A DNA stretch of 64,000 nucleotides. Origin: Microbacteriaceae bacterium (lineage in GTDB: Bacteria > Actinomycetota > Actinomycetes > Actinomycetales > Microbacteriaceae). Where the stretch lies: contig JAHBTA010000006.1 of assembly GCA_019638805.1 (NCBI GenBank), positions 1-64,000 of the forward strand, given 5' to 3'. A model generated the notes under the pieces. The model was not told the DNA's origin. It searched no databases and was given only the letters and a program-made list of their open reading frames with translations. A program made the translations under genes and the position numbers. Positions within the stretch are counted from its first letter, which is position 1. Every line of letters begins with the position of its first letter. Shown in pieces: positions 39,896 to 48,525 of this stretch.

Positions 39896-41146
39896 ATGAC
39901 CACCACCTACCCCAGCGGGGTGAAGCGCGCCGAGTTCGAGGCCGAGCTTCAGAGGCTCGAGGTGGTGTCACGCTTCCCGGAGATGCCCGCGAACCTGTTC
40001 GACGAGGGCCCGCACCTGATCACCACGCCGAACCTGCCCTGGGGCGATGACGTCCGCGAGGCGTCGATCGAGGCGTACCGCCGGTTCATCCACGGGGAGA
40101 CCTGGATCACGGGAGGCGGCGCGCGCGAGATGGAGGCGGAGCTCATCGACTGGATGGGGCGCCTGATGGGCGCGGCGAACCCGGCCGGCTTCATCACGGC
40201 GGGCGGCTCCGAGTCAAACATGTGCGCGATCCTGACCGCGAAGCAGCTCTCCGGGCGCAAGGGCGGCAGCGTCGTGTTCCCGGACAACGGGCACTACTCG
40301 TTGCACAAGCTGTGCCGCATGTTCGATCTCGACGCCGTCGTCGTCCCCGCACCCGATGGCCACCTCGACCGGGTGGACCCGGCGGCGATCGAGGCGGCGA
40401 TCCGCGAGGACACCATCGCGATCATCGCCACGGCCGGAACCTGGGCCTTCGGCAGCGTCGACCCCATCGCGGAGATCGGCGAGATCGCGCAGCGCCACGG
40501 GCTGTACCTGCACGTCGACGGGGCGTTCGGCGGGTACATCCTGCCGTTCCTCGAGCGCGGCGGCTACGACGCATCGATCCCGCTCTGGGATTTCCGGGTT
40601 CCCGGCGTCCACTCCATCAGCGCGGACCTGCACAAGAACGGGATGGCTCCCCCGCCCGCGGGTTCGCTCACCTTCCGCGACGCCGACCTGCTCGCCGCGG
40701 CCAAGGAGATCTGTCCGCCCAACGGCACCATGTCGGGAACCCGCGGCGCCGGGCCGATCGCCGGAGCGTGGGCCATGGCGAAGCTGCTGGGCGAGGAGGG
40801 CTACACCGCGGTCTCGCTGCAGTCGATGGCTCTCCGTGACGAGCTGGTCGTCGGCGCGGAGGCGATCGAGGGAGTGCGAGTCCATCCCGGATCGCGCATC
40901 AACATGACGCTCATCCACTCCGAGACGCTCGATCTGCGCCCGGTGGCCGAGGAGCTCCGCGTCCGCGGCTGGATGTTCGCCGCCCGCGCGATCCCCGCGC
41001 CGGTGGGCATCGTGGTCGTGCCCATGCCGCACAACTTCGGGCGCACCGAGGCTTTCCTGAACGACCTGCGCGACGCCATGCGTCTCGCGACGCCGATCGA
41101 GACGGCCGTGGTAGAGCTGGAGAAGGTGTCGGCGTATGGCTTCTGA
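39896..41146 (+). CDS. PLP-dependent group II decarboxylase-like enzyme
   Basis: A 416-residue fold-type I PLP enzyme. Residues seen are TAGGSESNM (about 101-109), the aspartate under the ring in HVDGAFGG (D208) and the cofactor lysine in ADLHKNG (K247). It resembles the MfnA/tyrosine decarboxylase and sphingosine-phosphate lyase group. It probably decarboxylates or cleaves an amino acid made in the pathway. Its end overlaps the hydantoinase A gene by 11 bases. Confidence 0.8.
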   Translation: MTTTYPSGVKRAEFEAELQRLEVVSRFPEMPANLFDEGPHLITTPNLPWGDDVREASIEAYRRFIHGETWITGGGAREMEAELIDWMGRLMGAANPAGFITAGGSESNMCAILTAKQLSGRKGGSVVFPDNGHYSLHKLCRMFDLDAVVVPAPDGHLDRVDPAAIEAAIREDTIAIIATAGTWAFGSVDPIAEIGEIAQRHGLYLHVDGAFGGYILPFLERGGYDASIPLWDFRVPGVHSISADLHKNGMAPPPAGSLTFRDADLLAAAKEICPPNGTMSGTRGAGPIAGAWAMAKLLGEEGYTAVSLQSMALRDELVVGAEAIEGVRVHPGSRINMTLIHSETLDLRPVAEELRVRGWMFAARAIPAPVGIVVVPMPHNFGRTEAFLNDLRDAMRLATPIETAVVELEKVSAYGF

Positions 41147-43241
41147 TCAGCTCCGGCTCTCGGTCGACATCGGGGGCACCTTCACCGACCTGGTGGTCGA
41201 GGAGCGCGGGGAGCTGCGGCTGTTCAAGTCCCCGACCGATCCGGACGACCCGGTGCAGGGCATCCTCGACGTGCTCGCCATGGCGGCGGACTCCGACGGG
41301 GTCGCACTCGCCGAGCTGCTCGGACGGGTCGAGTCGTTTAGCCACGCCACCACGCGCGGCCTCAACGCCGTGCTGACCGGGAATGTCGCCCGCACCGCGT
41401 TCCTGACCACGGCGGGCCACCCCGACGTGCTACTGCTGCGCGAGGGGGGTCGCCAGAAGCCTTTCGACTTCACGGTGCCGTTCCCGGACCCCTACGTGCC
41501 GCGTCGGCTCACCTTCGAGGTGCCCGGTCGCATTACGTCGGCGGGCGAGATCCGGGAACCGATCGACGCCCAGGCGGTCGTCGAGGTGTGCGCGAAGCTG
41601 CGCGAACTCGAAGTGGAGGCCGTCGCGGTCTGCCTGCTCTGGTCGACCATCGAACCGGCACACGAACTCGCGGTCGCCTCCGTCCTCGACCGGGAACTAC
41701 CCGGGATTCCGTACACCCTGTCTCATCGCCTCAACCCGTCGCTGCGCGAGTACCGGCGGGCATCCTCGGCCGCGATCGATGCGTCGCTCAAGCCGCTCAT
41801 GTCGCGGTACATCGACGGCCTGACCTCGCGCCTGCGCGCTGCCGGGCTGGCCGGGCGCATCCTCATGGTGACTTCGGTGGGGGGCGTCATGGACGCGGGC
41901 GACGCGGCCGGCGCCCCCATCGTGACCATCAACTCGGGACCGTCGATGGCACCCGTCGCGGGCCGTGCCTACGCCGCGGCAGAGCTTGGCGCGGACGCGG
42001 TCATCGTCGCCGACGCGGGCGGCACCACCTACGACGTCACGCTGGTGCGACGCGGCGAGATCCCCTCGACCCGGACGGCATGGGTGGGCGACGAGGGCAC
42101 CGGTCACATGACCGGCCTGCCGTCGATCGACGTGAAGAGCGTGGGCGCCGGAGGGGGCAGCATCGCCTGGGTCGACTCCGGCGGACTACTGCACGTCGGA
42201 CCGCAGAGCGCCGGGTCCATCCCCGGCCCCGCCTGCTACGGGCGGGGAGGCACGGCGGCAACCGTCACCGATGCGGCGCTCGTGCTGGGCTATCTCGACC
42301 CGACGTCGTTCTCGAACGGCACCATGACGCTCGACACGGATGCCGCCCGCGCCGCGATCGGACGCGACATCGCCGCGCCCCTCGGCCTCGAGATCGTCGA
42401 TGCCGCGCACGCCATCCTGGAGCTCACGACAGAGCAGATGGTCAGGGCGATCGAAGAGATCACGCTGCAGCAGGGCATCGACCCGGCTCGCGCGGTCATG
42501 GTCGGCGGCGGGGGAGCGGCCGGAATCAACGCGGTCGCGGTGGCCAGGCGCCTGGGCTCCGAGCGGCTCGTGCTGCCCGCGGTGGGCGCCGCGCTCGCTG
42601 CGGCGGGTGCGCTCATGTCCGACCTGACGGCCGTGTACAGCGCGACGGTCCCCGCCATCACCGATGCCTTCGACATCCCGCGGGTCGACGAGGCGCTCGC
42701 GGGTCTGCGCGAACGCTGCCTCGCCTTCGCGGAACGGGTCGGGGGGACGCGCGACCAGGTCACGGTGACGCTGTTCGCCGAGGCGCGCTACCCGCAACAG
42801 ATCTGGGAGCTCGAGGTTCCGCTTCGCTCGCACGCGTTCGGTGACGCCGCCGCGGTCGCGCGCTTCGCGGAGGACTTCCACGCCATTCACACCGAGATCC
42901 TCGGCATCTCGGACGACCGATCGCCGGTCGAGGTGGTCAGCTGGGGTGCGCGGGCGCGGGTCCCGCTTCGTGGCGAGACGGAGATCCTGAGCGCCCGCGC
43001 ACCTCGCAGTGGCGAGGCGACCTCGCGGCGCGCGTTCGTTCCGGGCATGGGGATCGTCGACGTACCGGTTCGTCCGCTCGCCACGCTCTCCGCGGGGGAG
43101 GTGCTCGACGGCCCTGTGCTGCTCGAGTCTCCCTTCACGACCATCGTGGTCGCCGACGCCAGCCGGGTGGAGCTCGGCCCCGCCGGGTCCATCGTCATCA
43201 CCCCGGTTCGCGAGATCCCAGCACGAGAGGCAGCAGCGTGA
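41136..43241 (+). CDS. Hydantoinase/oxoprolinase family subunit A (HyuA-like)
   Basis: A 701-residue protein starting LSVDIGGTFTDLVVEE, the ATP-binding motif of the HyuA/5-oxoprolinase family, with GGGSIAWVD and GGGGAAGINAVAVA (about 455-468) further on. With subunit B it opens a cyclic amide (hydantoin, oxoproline, caprolactam or similar) using ATP; some relatives are acetone or acetophenone carboxylases. The start overlaps the decarboxylase gene. Confidence 0.85.
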   Translation: MASDQLRLSVDIGGTFTDLVVEERGELRLFKSPTDPDDPVQGILDVLAMAADSDGVALAELLGRVESFSHATTRGLNAVLTGNVARTAFLTTAGHPDVLLLREGGRQKPFDFTVPFPDPYVPRRLTFEVPGRITSAGEIREPIDAQAVVEVCAKLRELEVEAVAVCLLWSTIEPAHELAVASVLDRELPGIPYTLSHRLNPSLREYRRASSAAIDASLKPLMSRYIDGLTSRLRAAGLAGRILMVTSVGGVMDAGDAAGAPIVTINSGPSMAPVAGRAYAAAELGADAVIVADAGGTTYDVTLVRRGEIPSTRTAWVGDEGTGHMTGLPSIDVKSVGAGGGSIAWVDSGGLLHVGPQSAGSIPGPACYGRGGTAATVTDAALVLGYLDPTSFSNGTMTLDTDAARAAIGRDIAAPLGLEIVDAAHAILELTTEQMVRAIEEITLQQGIDPARAVMVGGGGAAGINAVAVARRLGSERLVLPAVGAALAAAGALMSDLTAVYSATVPAITDAFDIPRVDEALAGLRERCLAFAERVGGTRDQVTVTLFAEARYPQQIWELEVPLRSHAFGDAAAVARFAEDFHAIHTEILGISDDRSPVEVVSWGARARVPLRGETEILSARAPRSGEATSRRAFVPGMGIVDVPVRPLATLSAGEVLDGPVLLESPFTTIVVADASRVELGPAGSIVITPVREIPAREAAA

Positions 43242-45016
43242 CCGCACTCGACCCCGCGACCGTCGTCGCACCCGAGCGCGACGGAGCCCGGCTCGCCGTT
43301 CTCAGCCACCGCTTCGAGGCCATCGTGCGGCGCATGTCGAATACGCTCGCGCGATCGGGCCGCTCGGGCGTGCTCAACACCGCGCGGGACTTCTCGTGCT
43401 GCATCCTGACCGCCGAGGGCGGGGTGCTCATGACCGGGCAGAGTCCCCCCATCCACGTCATGGGCGGCCCGGACCTGCAAGCCGCGTCGATGAACGAGTT
43501 CTACCCCGAACTGCACGCGGGCGACGCCTTCCTGCACAACTCGCCGTATCACGGCAACACGCACGCGGCCGATCACTCGATCCTCGTGCCGGTCGTCGAC
43601 GCGGACGGCGTCCACCGTTTCACCGTGCTCGCCAAGGCGCACCAGGCCGACTGCGGCAACTCGGTGCCCACCACGTACATGGCCAGCGCTCTCGATGTCT
43701 ACGAAGAGGGCGCCCTCATCTTCCCGGTCGTGCGCGTGCAGAAGGACTACGAGGACTGCGCCGACATCCTGCGGATGTGCGAGATGCGCATCCGGGTCCC
43801 GCACCAGTGGCGCGGCGACTATCTCGCGATCCTGGGGAGCGCCCGGATCGGAGAGCGCGCCCTCCTGCAGCTGGCCGAGGAAGTGGGCTGGGACGAGCTC
43901 GAGACCTTCTCACGCGAGTGGCTCGACTACAGCGAGGAGCGCATGGAGGCCGCGATCCGGGCGCTCCCCGCAGGGGCGGCCACGGCATCCACGCACCACG
44001 ACCCCTTCCCGCGCGTGCCGGACGGCGTGCCTCTGCGGGTGAGTGTCACGGTCTCGCCCGAGCACGGGATGATCGAGGTCGACCTGCGCGATAACCCCGA
44101 CTGCGTTCCGTCGGGCCTCAACCTCAGCGAAGCGTCGTCGCGCACGGCCGCGCTGATCGGCGTCTTCAACTCGATCGACGGCACGGTGCCGCACAACCAG
44201 GGCAGCTTCCGGCGGGTGCGCGTACACCTGCGCGAGAACTGCGTCGTGGGCATTCCGCGGCACCCGGCCAGCTGCTCGGTCGCGACCACCAACCTGGCGA
44301 ACCGGGTCGGCAACATCGTGCAGCGCGCGATGGCCGACATCGGTGACGGGATGGGCATGGCCGAGGTGGGGTCCGGCATGTCGCCGTCCGAGGCGGTCGT
44401 CTCCGGGCGCGACCACCGTTTCGGCGGGGGACCGTTCGTGAACCAGATCTTCACCGGGCCGAACGGGGGAGCGGGTGGTCCATCGACCGACGGCTGGCTT
44501 ACCATGTCGGATCTCGGCAGCGGCGGCACCTTGTTGCTGGACAGCGTCGAGATCGACGAGCTCAAGCAGCCCATCCTGATCCACCGGCGCGAGATCGCGC
44601 CCGACACCGAGGGGGCGGGTCGTCACCGCGGTGCTCCCGGTCTCGACGTCGAGTACGGCCCGCTCGGCACCGCGCTCGAGGCGATCTACGCCAACGACGG
44701 ATCCATCAATCCGATGGCCGGGGCGCGCGGCGGGTGGTCGGGCGCACCCTCGGGCCAGTTCAAGCGCGACCGAGACGGCGAGCTCGTGCGACTCGACATC
44801 TGCGGCCCGGCACAGATCGACGAGGGTGAGCGCATCGTGGCGCGCACGAGTGGCGGGGGCGGCTACGGCGACCCCGCGACGCGCGACCCGCTCGCGGTCG
44901 CGCGCGATGTGCGCGAGGGCTGGGTCACCCCGGCACGCGCGCGCGAGGTGTATCGCGTCGCCGTGGACGTCTCGGGCGAGATCGACGAGTCCGCCACCCG
45001 GGCCCTGAGGCGCTAG
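43238..45016 (+). CDS. Hydantoinase/oxoprolinase family subunit B (HyuB-like)
   Basis: A 592-residue HyuB protein with NTARDFSCCILTAEG (about 46-60), NDPCV-like region replaced by DAFLHNSPYHGNTHAADHS (about 94-112) and TSGGGGYGDPATRDP (about 543-557). It is the substrate-binding half of the ATP-dependent cyclic amidase. It overlaps subunit A by 4 bases and is the last gene before a bidirectional terminator. Confidence 0.85.
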   Translation: MTALDPATVVAPERDGARLAVLSHRFEAIVRRMSNTLARSGRSGVLNTARDFSCCILTAEGGVLMTGQSPPIHVMGGPDLQAASMNEFYPELHAGDAFLHNSPYHGNTHAADHSILVPVVDADGVHRFTVLAKAHQADCGNSVPTTYMASALDVYEEGALIFPVVRVQKDYEDCADILRMCEMRIRVPHQWRGDYLAILGSARIGERALLQLAEEVGWDELETFSREWLDYSEERMEAAIRALPAGAATASTHHDPFPRVPDGVPLRVSVTVSPEHGMIEVDLRDNPDCVPSGLNLSEASSRTAALIGVFNSIDGTVPHNQGSFRRVRVHLRENCVVGIPRHPASCSVATTNLANRVGNIVQRAMADIGDGMGMAEVGSGMSPSEAVVSGRDHRFGGGPFVNQIFTGPNGGAGGPSTDGWLTMSDLGSGGTLLLDSVEIDELKQPILIHRREIAPDTEGAGRHRGAPGLDVEYGPLGTALEAIYANDGSINPMAGARGGWSGAPSGQFKRDRDGELVRLDICGPAQIDEGERIVARTSGGGGYGDPATRDPLAVARDVREGWVTPARAREVYRVAVDVSGEIDESATRALRR

Positions 45017-45064
45017 CCGTCCGGCGCGAGAGCCCGCAATTCGGCTGCCGCTCAGGGGACGGGA

Positions 45065-45096
45065 CCGCTGATGCGCGCACTCGCGCGCATCAGCGG
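45065..45096. terminator. Bidirectional terminator between hyuB and the oxidoreductase
   Basis: A perfect 14-bp stem (CCGCTGATGCGCGC and its complement) with loop ACTC. The right arm includes the stop codon of the oxidoreductase gene at 45090, so the hairpin can stop transcription from both sides. Confidence 0.65.
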
Positions 45097-46064
45097 GTCG
45101 GGTCGATCACGAGCTTCCCGCGCACCTGGTGGGACTCCAGGCTACGTAGGGCATCGGGCAGGGCATCGAGCGGCAGCACTTCCTGGATCGCGGGGACGAC
45201 CGCACCGGACGCGATCAGCTCGCCGACGGCGGCGAGGTCGGATGCCGTGGTCACCGACACCAGGCCGGTCACCTTCCGGCGGTGCGGCGCCGATGCGATG
45301 CCCGCGGTCATTCCGCGCAGGAAGCCGCCCGTGACGCGTCCGCCGCCCTCGCCGCCGACGATGATGGCGCGACCGGTCGGGGCGAGCGAACGACGCAGGA
45401 CGCGCAGGGGACGGAGCCCGCCCATCTCGAGCACCAGGTCGTACGCTCGCGAGCCGTCCGTGGCATCCGTCGTCGCGTAATCGAGTGTCTCGTCGGCGCC
45501 GAGCCCGCGGACGAAGTCCAGCTTGGCGCCGCTCGCGACCCCGGTCACGCGCGCGCCGAGGGCCTTCGCGATCTGAACCGCGAAGGACCCGACGCCCCCG
45601 GATGCACCGAGGATCAGGACCCGGTGGCCGGCGGCGATCCGACCCTCGCGAACGAGCGCCTGGTGCGCCGTGACGCCGGAGACCGCCGAGGCGGCGGCGT
45701 GCTGGGCCGTCACGCCATCGGGCAGCGGGACGAGCTGCTTCTCGGTGGACAGCGCATACTCGGCGAACGATCCCGCCCCGACGCCGAAGACCGCGTCGCC
45801 GGGACGGAAGCGGGTGACGCGGGTGCCCACCGCATCCACGACGCCCGCCAGCTCGGCCCCGAGCACGGGCGAGCGCGGCCGGCCGAACCCGATGGCCAGG
45901 CGCGCCATCGTCGGCAGCCCGGTCATCATGTGCCAGACCCCGATGTCGACACCGGCGGCCTCGACGCGCACGCGCACCTGGTGGGGGCCGGGCTCGGGCA
46001 GGGGAACGTCGACGATCCGGATGACGTCGGCCGAGCCGTACTCGGTGCGGACGGCGGCTCTCAT
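45090..46064 (-). CDS. Zinc-free quinone oxidoreductase/alcohol dehydrogenase-like protein
   Basis: A 324-residue medium-chain reductase with the NADPH-binding ILGASGGVGSFAVQIAKALG (about 150-169), which lacks the zinc cysteines of alcohol dehydrogenases. It probably reduces quinones or alpha,beta-unsaturated carbonyls. It overlaps the XRE regulator by 4 bases and so is probably part of that stress-type operon. Confidence 0.82.
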   Translation of the reverse strand: MRAAVRTEYGSADVIRIVDVPLPEPGPHQVRVRVEAAGVDIGVWHMMTGLPTMARLAIGFGRPRSPVLGAELAGVVDAVGTRVTRFRPGDAVFGVGAGSFAEYALSTEKQLVPLPDGVTAQHAAASAVSGVTAHQALVREGRIAAGHRVLILGASGGVGSFAVQIAKALGARVTGVASGAKLDFVRGLGADETLDYATTDATDGSRAYDLVLEMGGLRPLRVLRRSLAPTGRAIIVGGEGGGRVTGGFLRGMTAGIASAPHRRKVTGLVSVTTASDLAAVGELIASGAVVPAIQEVLPLDALPDALRSLESHQVRGKLVIDPTR

Positions 46065-46327
46065 GCGGACTCCTCGGGGTCGGTCGGGTCTGACGGGTCG
46101 GTCGGGTCGGTCGGGTCGTCCGGGTACGAGAACACCTCGTCGAGCGGCACCCCGAAGACCCGGGCGATCTGGAAGGCGAGCTCGAGCGAGGGCGAATACC
46201 TGCCCTGCTCGATCGCGATGACGGTCTGGCGGGTCACGCCGATGCGCTCGGCCAGGTCGGCCTGCGTCATCTCACCGTGGGAGAAGCGCAGGACGCGGAT
46301 CGAGTTCGTGACTGCGGTCGGCTTCAC
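46061..46327 (-). CDS. XRE-family regulator with DPTDP-rich tail
   Basis: An 88-residue protein: helix-turn-helix MTQADLAERIGVTRQTVIAIEQG (split, about 20-42) typical of small regulators beside DUF2178-like membrane proteins, then a tail DDPTDPTDPSDPTDP encoded by a 12-base microsatellite-like repeat. The GTG start at 46327 overlaps the membrane gene stop (GTGA). It probably represses the operon at TGTCAAG palindromes near 46753 and 46799. Confidence 0.8.
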   Translation of the reverse strand: MKPTAVTNSIRVLRFSHGEMTQADLAERIGVTRQTVIAIEQGRYSPSLELAFQIARVFGVPLDEVFSYPDDPTDPTDPSDPTDPEESA

Positions 46328-46740
46328 CACCGCGGCAGCCCCGAGCGGTGGGCCACGATCTTGGCGATCGAGCCGATGATGGCCGAGAGCACGAAGCACA
46401 GGTACACCACGTTGGCGATCCAGAAGTGGTCGAACTCGAAGACCGCGAGCACCATGGCGGCGAGGCCGCCGATCGTGATGAACGCGTAGCCCGTGTACTC
46501 GCCGAAGCGGTGGATCTCGCGTTCGCGCTGATCCTTCTTGCCGAGCTGCGGCGCGAGGAAGATGTGGAGCAGGATCGACGCCACGATCGAACCGCCGATG
46601 GTCGCCAGCATGGGGAACCGGTACTCGGCGTCGACGAGGGCGGCACCGTCAAGGGTGCTGAGCACCCAGACCGCGTAGACGGGGTAGACCACGATCGCGA
46701 GGATCATCATGATCCACGCGCTCTTCTCCTCGGATGCCAT
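46324..46740 (-). CDS. Small membrane protein paired with the XRE regulator
   Basis: A 138-residue protein with four predicted membrane helices (for example AWIMMILAIVVYPVYAVWVL and GGLAAMVLAVFEF). It has no enzymatic motif. The start at 46740 follows GGAGGATCG. Such proteins commonly precede small XRE regulators; the membrane protein may sense a signal. Confidence 0.7.
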   Translation of the reverse strand: MASEEKSAWIMMILAIVVYPVYAVWVLSTLDGAALVDAEYRFPMLATIGGSIVASILLHIFLAPQLGKKDQREREIHRFGEYTGYAFITIGGLAAMVLAVFEFDHFWIANVVYLCFVLSAIIGSIAKIVAHRSGLPRW

Positions 46741-46752
46741 CTCGATCCTCCA

Positions 46753-46770
46753 TGTCAAGAAAACTAGACA
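46753..46770. promoter_or_regulatory. TGTCAAG-type operator, near site
   Basis: TGTCAAGAAAACTAGACA, an imperfect version of the palindrome at 46799. It lies 12 bases upstream of the membrane protein start and would cover its promoter. Confidence 0.5.
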
Positions 46771-46798
46771 TGGCGAAGGTAAAGCATCTCAGACTCGG

Positions 46799-46816
46799 TG
46801 TCAAGAATCCTTGACA
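46799..46816. promoter_or_regulatory. TGTCAAG-type operator, far site
   Basis: TGTCAAG-AATC-CTTGACA, a perfect 7-bp palindrome. With the near site it forms a pair spaced 46 bases centre to centre. CTTGACA includes a -35-like TTGACA. Confidence 0.6.
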
Positions 46817-46838
46817 CAGTACTTGGCGGCGCGGAGGT

Positions 46839-47633
46839 TCAGAACAGGTCGGGCGACGGGGTCGATGCCCAGCGGATCGCGACGTCGGCGTGCCGGTCGA
46901 AGCGGTACCCCGCCCCGCGCACCGTACGCACGATGTCCTCGTAGGCCCCCAGCTTGGAGCGCAGACGACGCACGTGCACGTCGATCGTGCGCTCGTTGGG
47001 GATGTCGTCGCCGTCGCCCTCCGCCCAGAGCGCCGCGATGATCTCGCTGCGCTCGATCGTGCGGCCCTCGCGCAGCACCAGGAACTGCAGGAGCTCGAAC
47101 TCCTTGTAGGTGAGCGGAGCGGTGTCGCCGTCCAGCTGCACGCGCTTGCGCGAGATGTCGATGACGACCCCACCGCGCGGTTCGGGCTGGGTCTCGGTGG
47201 GCGCGGCGCCGCGGTGCTTGGCCAGCGCCGCGGGCTCCTGCAGCGCCAGGCGGACCACGTCGACGTCGCGCCCGCCGGCACCCTCGGGCGCGAGGGCGAC
47301 GGCGGCGTAGCTCTCGGCGTGCGGCACGAGCTGCGCCGCGAGCTGCTTGAGAGCCGTGACGACGGAACTGAGGTCGGTGCCGGCGGCGAGCGCCGCATCC
47401 TCGTCGATCCCGATGTAGAGCGCGAAGCCGCGCGCCTCGGTCCCGTCGGGGACCGCGCGCAGGCGCGAGGGGCTGGATGCCGGGGCCGGCTCGGGTGCGG
47501 ACGCGGGCTCGGGAGCCGGTGCGACCGCCGGGCGGGCGGGGCGGGTGGGGCGGTAGCTGTCGATGGTTGCCAGAGACATGGTGTCGAATCCTTGAACGGG
47601 CGCGAGGGGTATGCCGGTGTCGGTCATGTCCAT
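46839..47633 (-). CDS. Winged-helix (OmpR-type C-terminal) regulator without a receiver domain
   Basis: A 264-residue protein. Residues 25-60 are Pro/Ala-rich, residues 68-150 form an unassigned domain, and residues 160-250 are an OmpR/PhoB-type DNA-binding domain (LTYKEFELLQFLVLREG, RTIDVHVRRLRSKLG, VRTVRGAGYRF). No phosphoacceptor receiver domain is present, so it is not a classical response regulator. A Cys/Met-rich leader peptide and two hairpins lie upstream, hinting at translation-coupled control. Target genes are unknown. Confidence 0.75.
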   Translation of the reverse strand: MDMTDTGIPLAPVQGFDTMSLATIDSYRPTRPARPAVAPAPEPASAPEPAPASSPSRLRAVPDGTEARGFALYIGIDEDAALAAGTDLSSVVTALKQLAAQLVPHAESYAAVALAPEGAGGRDVDVVRLALQEPAALAKHRGAAPTETQPEPRGGVVIDISRKRVQLDGDTAPLTYKEFELLQFLVLREGRTIERSEIIAALWAEGDGDDIPNERTIDVHVRRLRSKLGAYEDIVRTVRGAGYRFDRHADVAIRWASTPSPDLF

Positions 47634-47675
47634 CCGTCTCGCGGAGGTGTGTCGGGGTGTGCGGGTACGCGGAAA

Positions 47676-47691
47676 CCGTCGTTCGCGACGG
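47676..47691 (-). other. Leader hairpin 2
   Basis: CCGTCG-TTCG-CGACGG, extended by outer GCGG/CCGC pairs. On the regulator's transcript it lies between the leader peptide stop and the regulator start. It could be an attenuator or terminator-like stem; no U-run follows. Confidence 0.5.
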
Positions 47692-47699
47692 ACCGCGGG

Positions 47700-47718
47700 G
47701 AGTTCCTCAGGGGAACTC
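47700..47718 (-). other. Leader hairpin 1
   Basis: GAGTTCC-N5-GGAACTC, a perfect 7-bp stem starting 15 bases after the leader peptide stop codon, so its folding could depend on ribosome position. Confidence 0.5.
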
Positions 47719-47732
47719 GGGCGAGGGGCCGT

Positions 47733-47834
47733 TCAGGCGCACATTCGACAACACATGACCGAGCGCACCGGCATCATCATGCCGGCGGTCCCACGGGCCT
47801 CGAAGGAGGTCAGGGCGCGCACGCGAACGGTCAT
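47733..47834 (-). CDS. 33-residue Met/Cys-rich putative leader peptide
   Basis: An ATG-initiated reading frame ending PVRSVMCCRMCA, preceded by GTAGMMM. Of its last 15 residues five are Met or Cys pairs in a cluster (MMM, MCC, MC). It lies 99 bases upstream of the winged-helix regulator on the same strand, with two hairpins in between. Cys- or Met-rich leader peptides regulate downstream genes by ribosome stalling. I recall similar MCCRMC-ending short peptides in related genomes, but cannot check. Confidence 0.55.
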   Translation of the reverse strand: MTVRVRALTSFEARGTAGMMMPVRSVMCCRMCA

Positions 47835-47879
47835 GGGCGCAAGTATGTTGCACGGACGCAAGAAATGCAACTTTGGGGG

Positions 47880-48512
47880 TCAGACCGTCCCGTAGAGGCG
47901 GTCCCCGGCATCGCCCAGGCCCGGCACGATGTAGCCCACCTCGTTGAGCTTCTCGTCGAGCGAGCCGAGCACGATGGTGACCTCGCGGCCCTCGGTGCCG
48001 GCGCGGACCGCTTCCAGCCCCTCCGGGGCGCCGATGAGGCACACCGCGGTGACATCGACCGCCCCGCGATCGAAGAGGTAGGTGATGGCCGCCAGCAGCG
48101 AGCCGCCGGTGGCGAGCATCGGGTCCAGCACGAAACACTGCCGGTCAGCCAGATCGGTGGGCAGCCGCTCGGCGTAGATGGTGGGCTGGAGGGTCTCCTC
48201 GTCGCGCACCATGCCGAGGAAGCCGACCTCCGCGGTCGGGACCAGCTTGACCATGCCCTCCAGCATCCCGAGCCCGGCGCGCAGGATCGGGACCACCAGG
48301 GGCCGCGGCTCGGCCAGCGCGAGGCCCTGTGCCGGAGCGACCGGAGTCTGCACGGTCACGGGCGTCGTGCGCACGTTGCGGGTCGCCTCGTAGGCGAGCA
48401 GGGTCACCAGCTCTTCTGCCAGCGCGCGGAACGTCGGGGACGGCGTGTTCTTGTCGCGCAGGACGGTGAGCTTGTGCGTGATGAGGGGGTGGTCGGCCAC
48501 GTGCACTCGCAT
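47880..48512 (-). CDS. upp: Uracil phosphoribosyltransferase
   Basis: A 210-residue type I phosphoribosyltransferase. [19 protein letters not shown] (about 129-147) is the PRPP loop and [13 protein letters not shown] the C-terminal uracil-binding segment. It converts uracil and PRPP to UMP, salvaging uracil such as that released by PsuG. The promoter is interlocked with that of tadA: only 12 bases separate the two start codons. Confidence 0.95.
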   Translation of the reverse strand: MRVHVADHPLITHKLTVLRDKNTPSPTFRALAEELVTLLAYEATRNVRTTPVTVQTPVAPAQGLALAEPRPLVVPILRAGLGMLEGMVKLVPTAEVGFLGMVRDEETLQPTIYAERLPTDLADRQCFVLDPMLATGGSLLAAITYLFDRGAVDVTAVCLIGAPEGLEAVRAGTEGREVTIVLGSLDEKLNEVGYIVPGLGDAGDRLYGTV

Positions 48513-48525
48513 ACGCTCGATGCTA
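48512..48525. promoter_or_regulatory. Interlocked divergent leaderless promoters of upp and tadA
   Basis: TACGCT (48512-48517, plus) stands 7 bases before the tadA ATG, and TAGCAT (48525-48520, minus) stands 7 bases before the upp ATG. Each -10 box touches the other gene's start codon. No ribosome binding site is present for either gene. Confidence 0.55.

Noticed and set aside
34900..45016. A nicotine degradation cluster
   Set aside because: Only the C-C hydrolase resembles a nicotine enzyme; no nicotine or hydroxylase genes are present.
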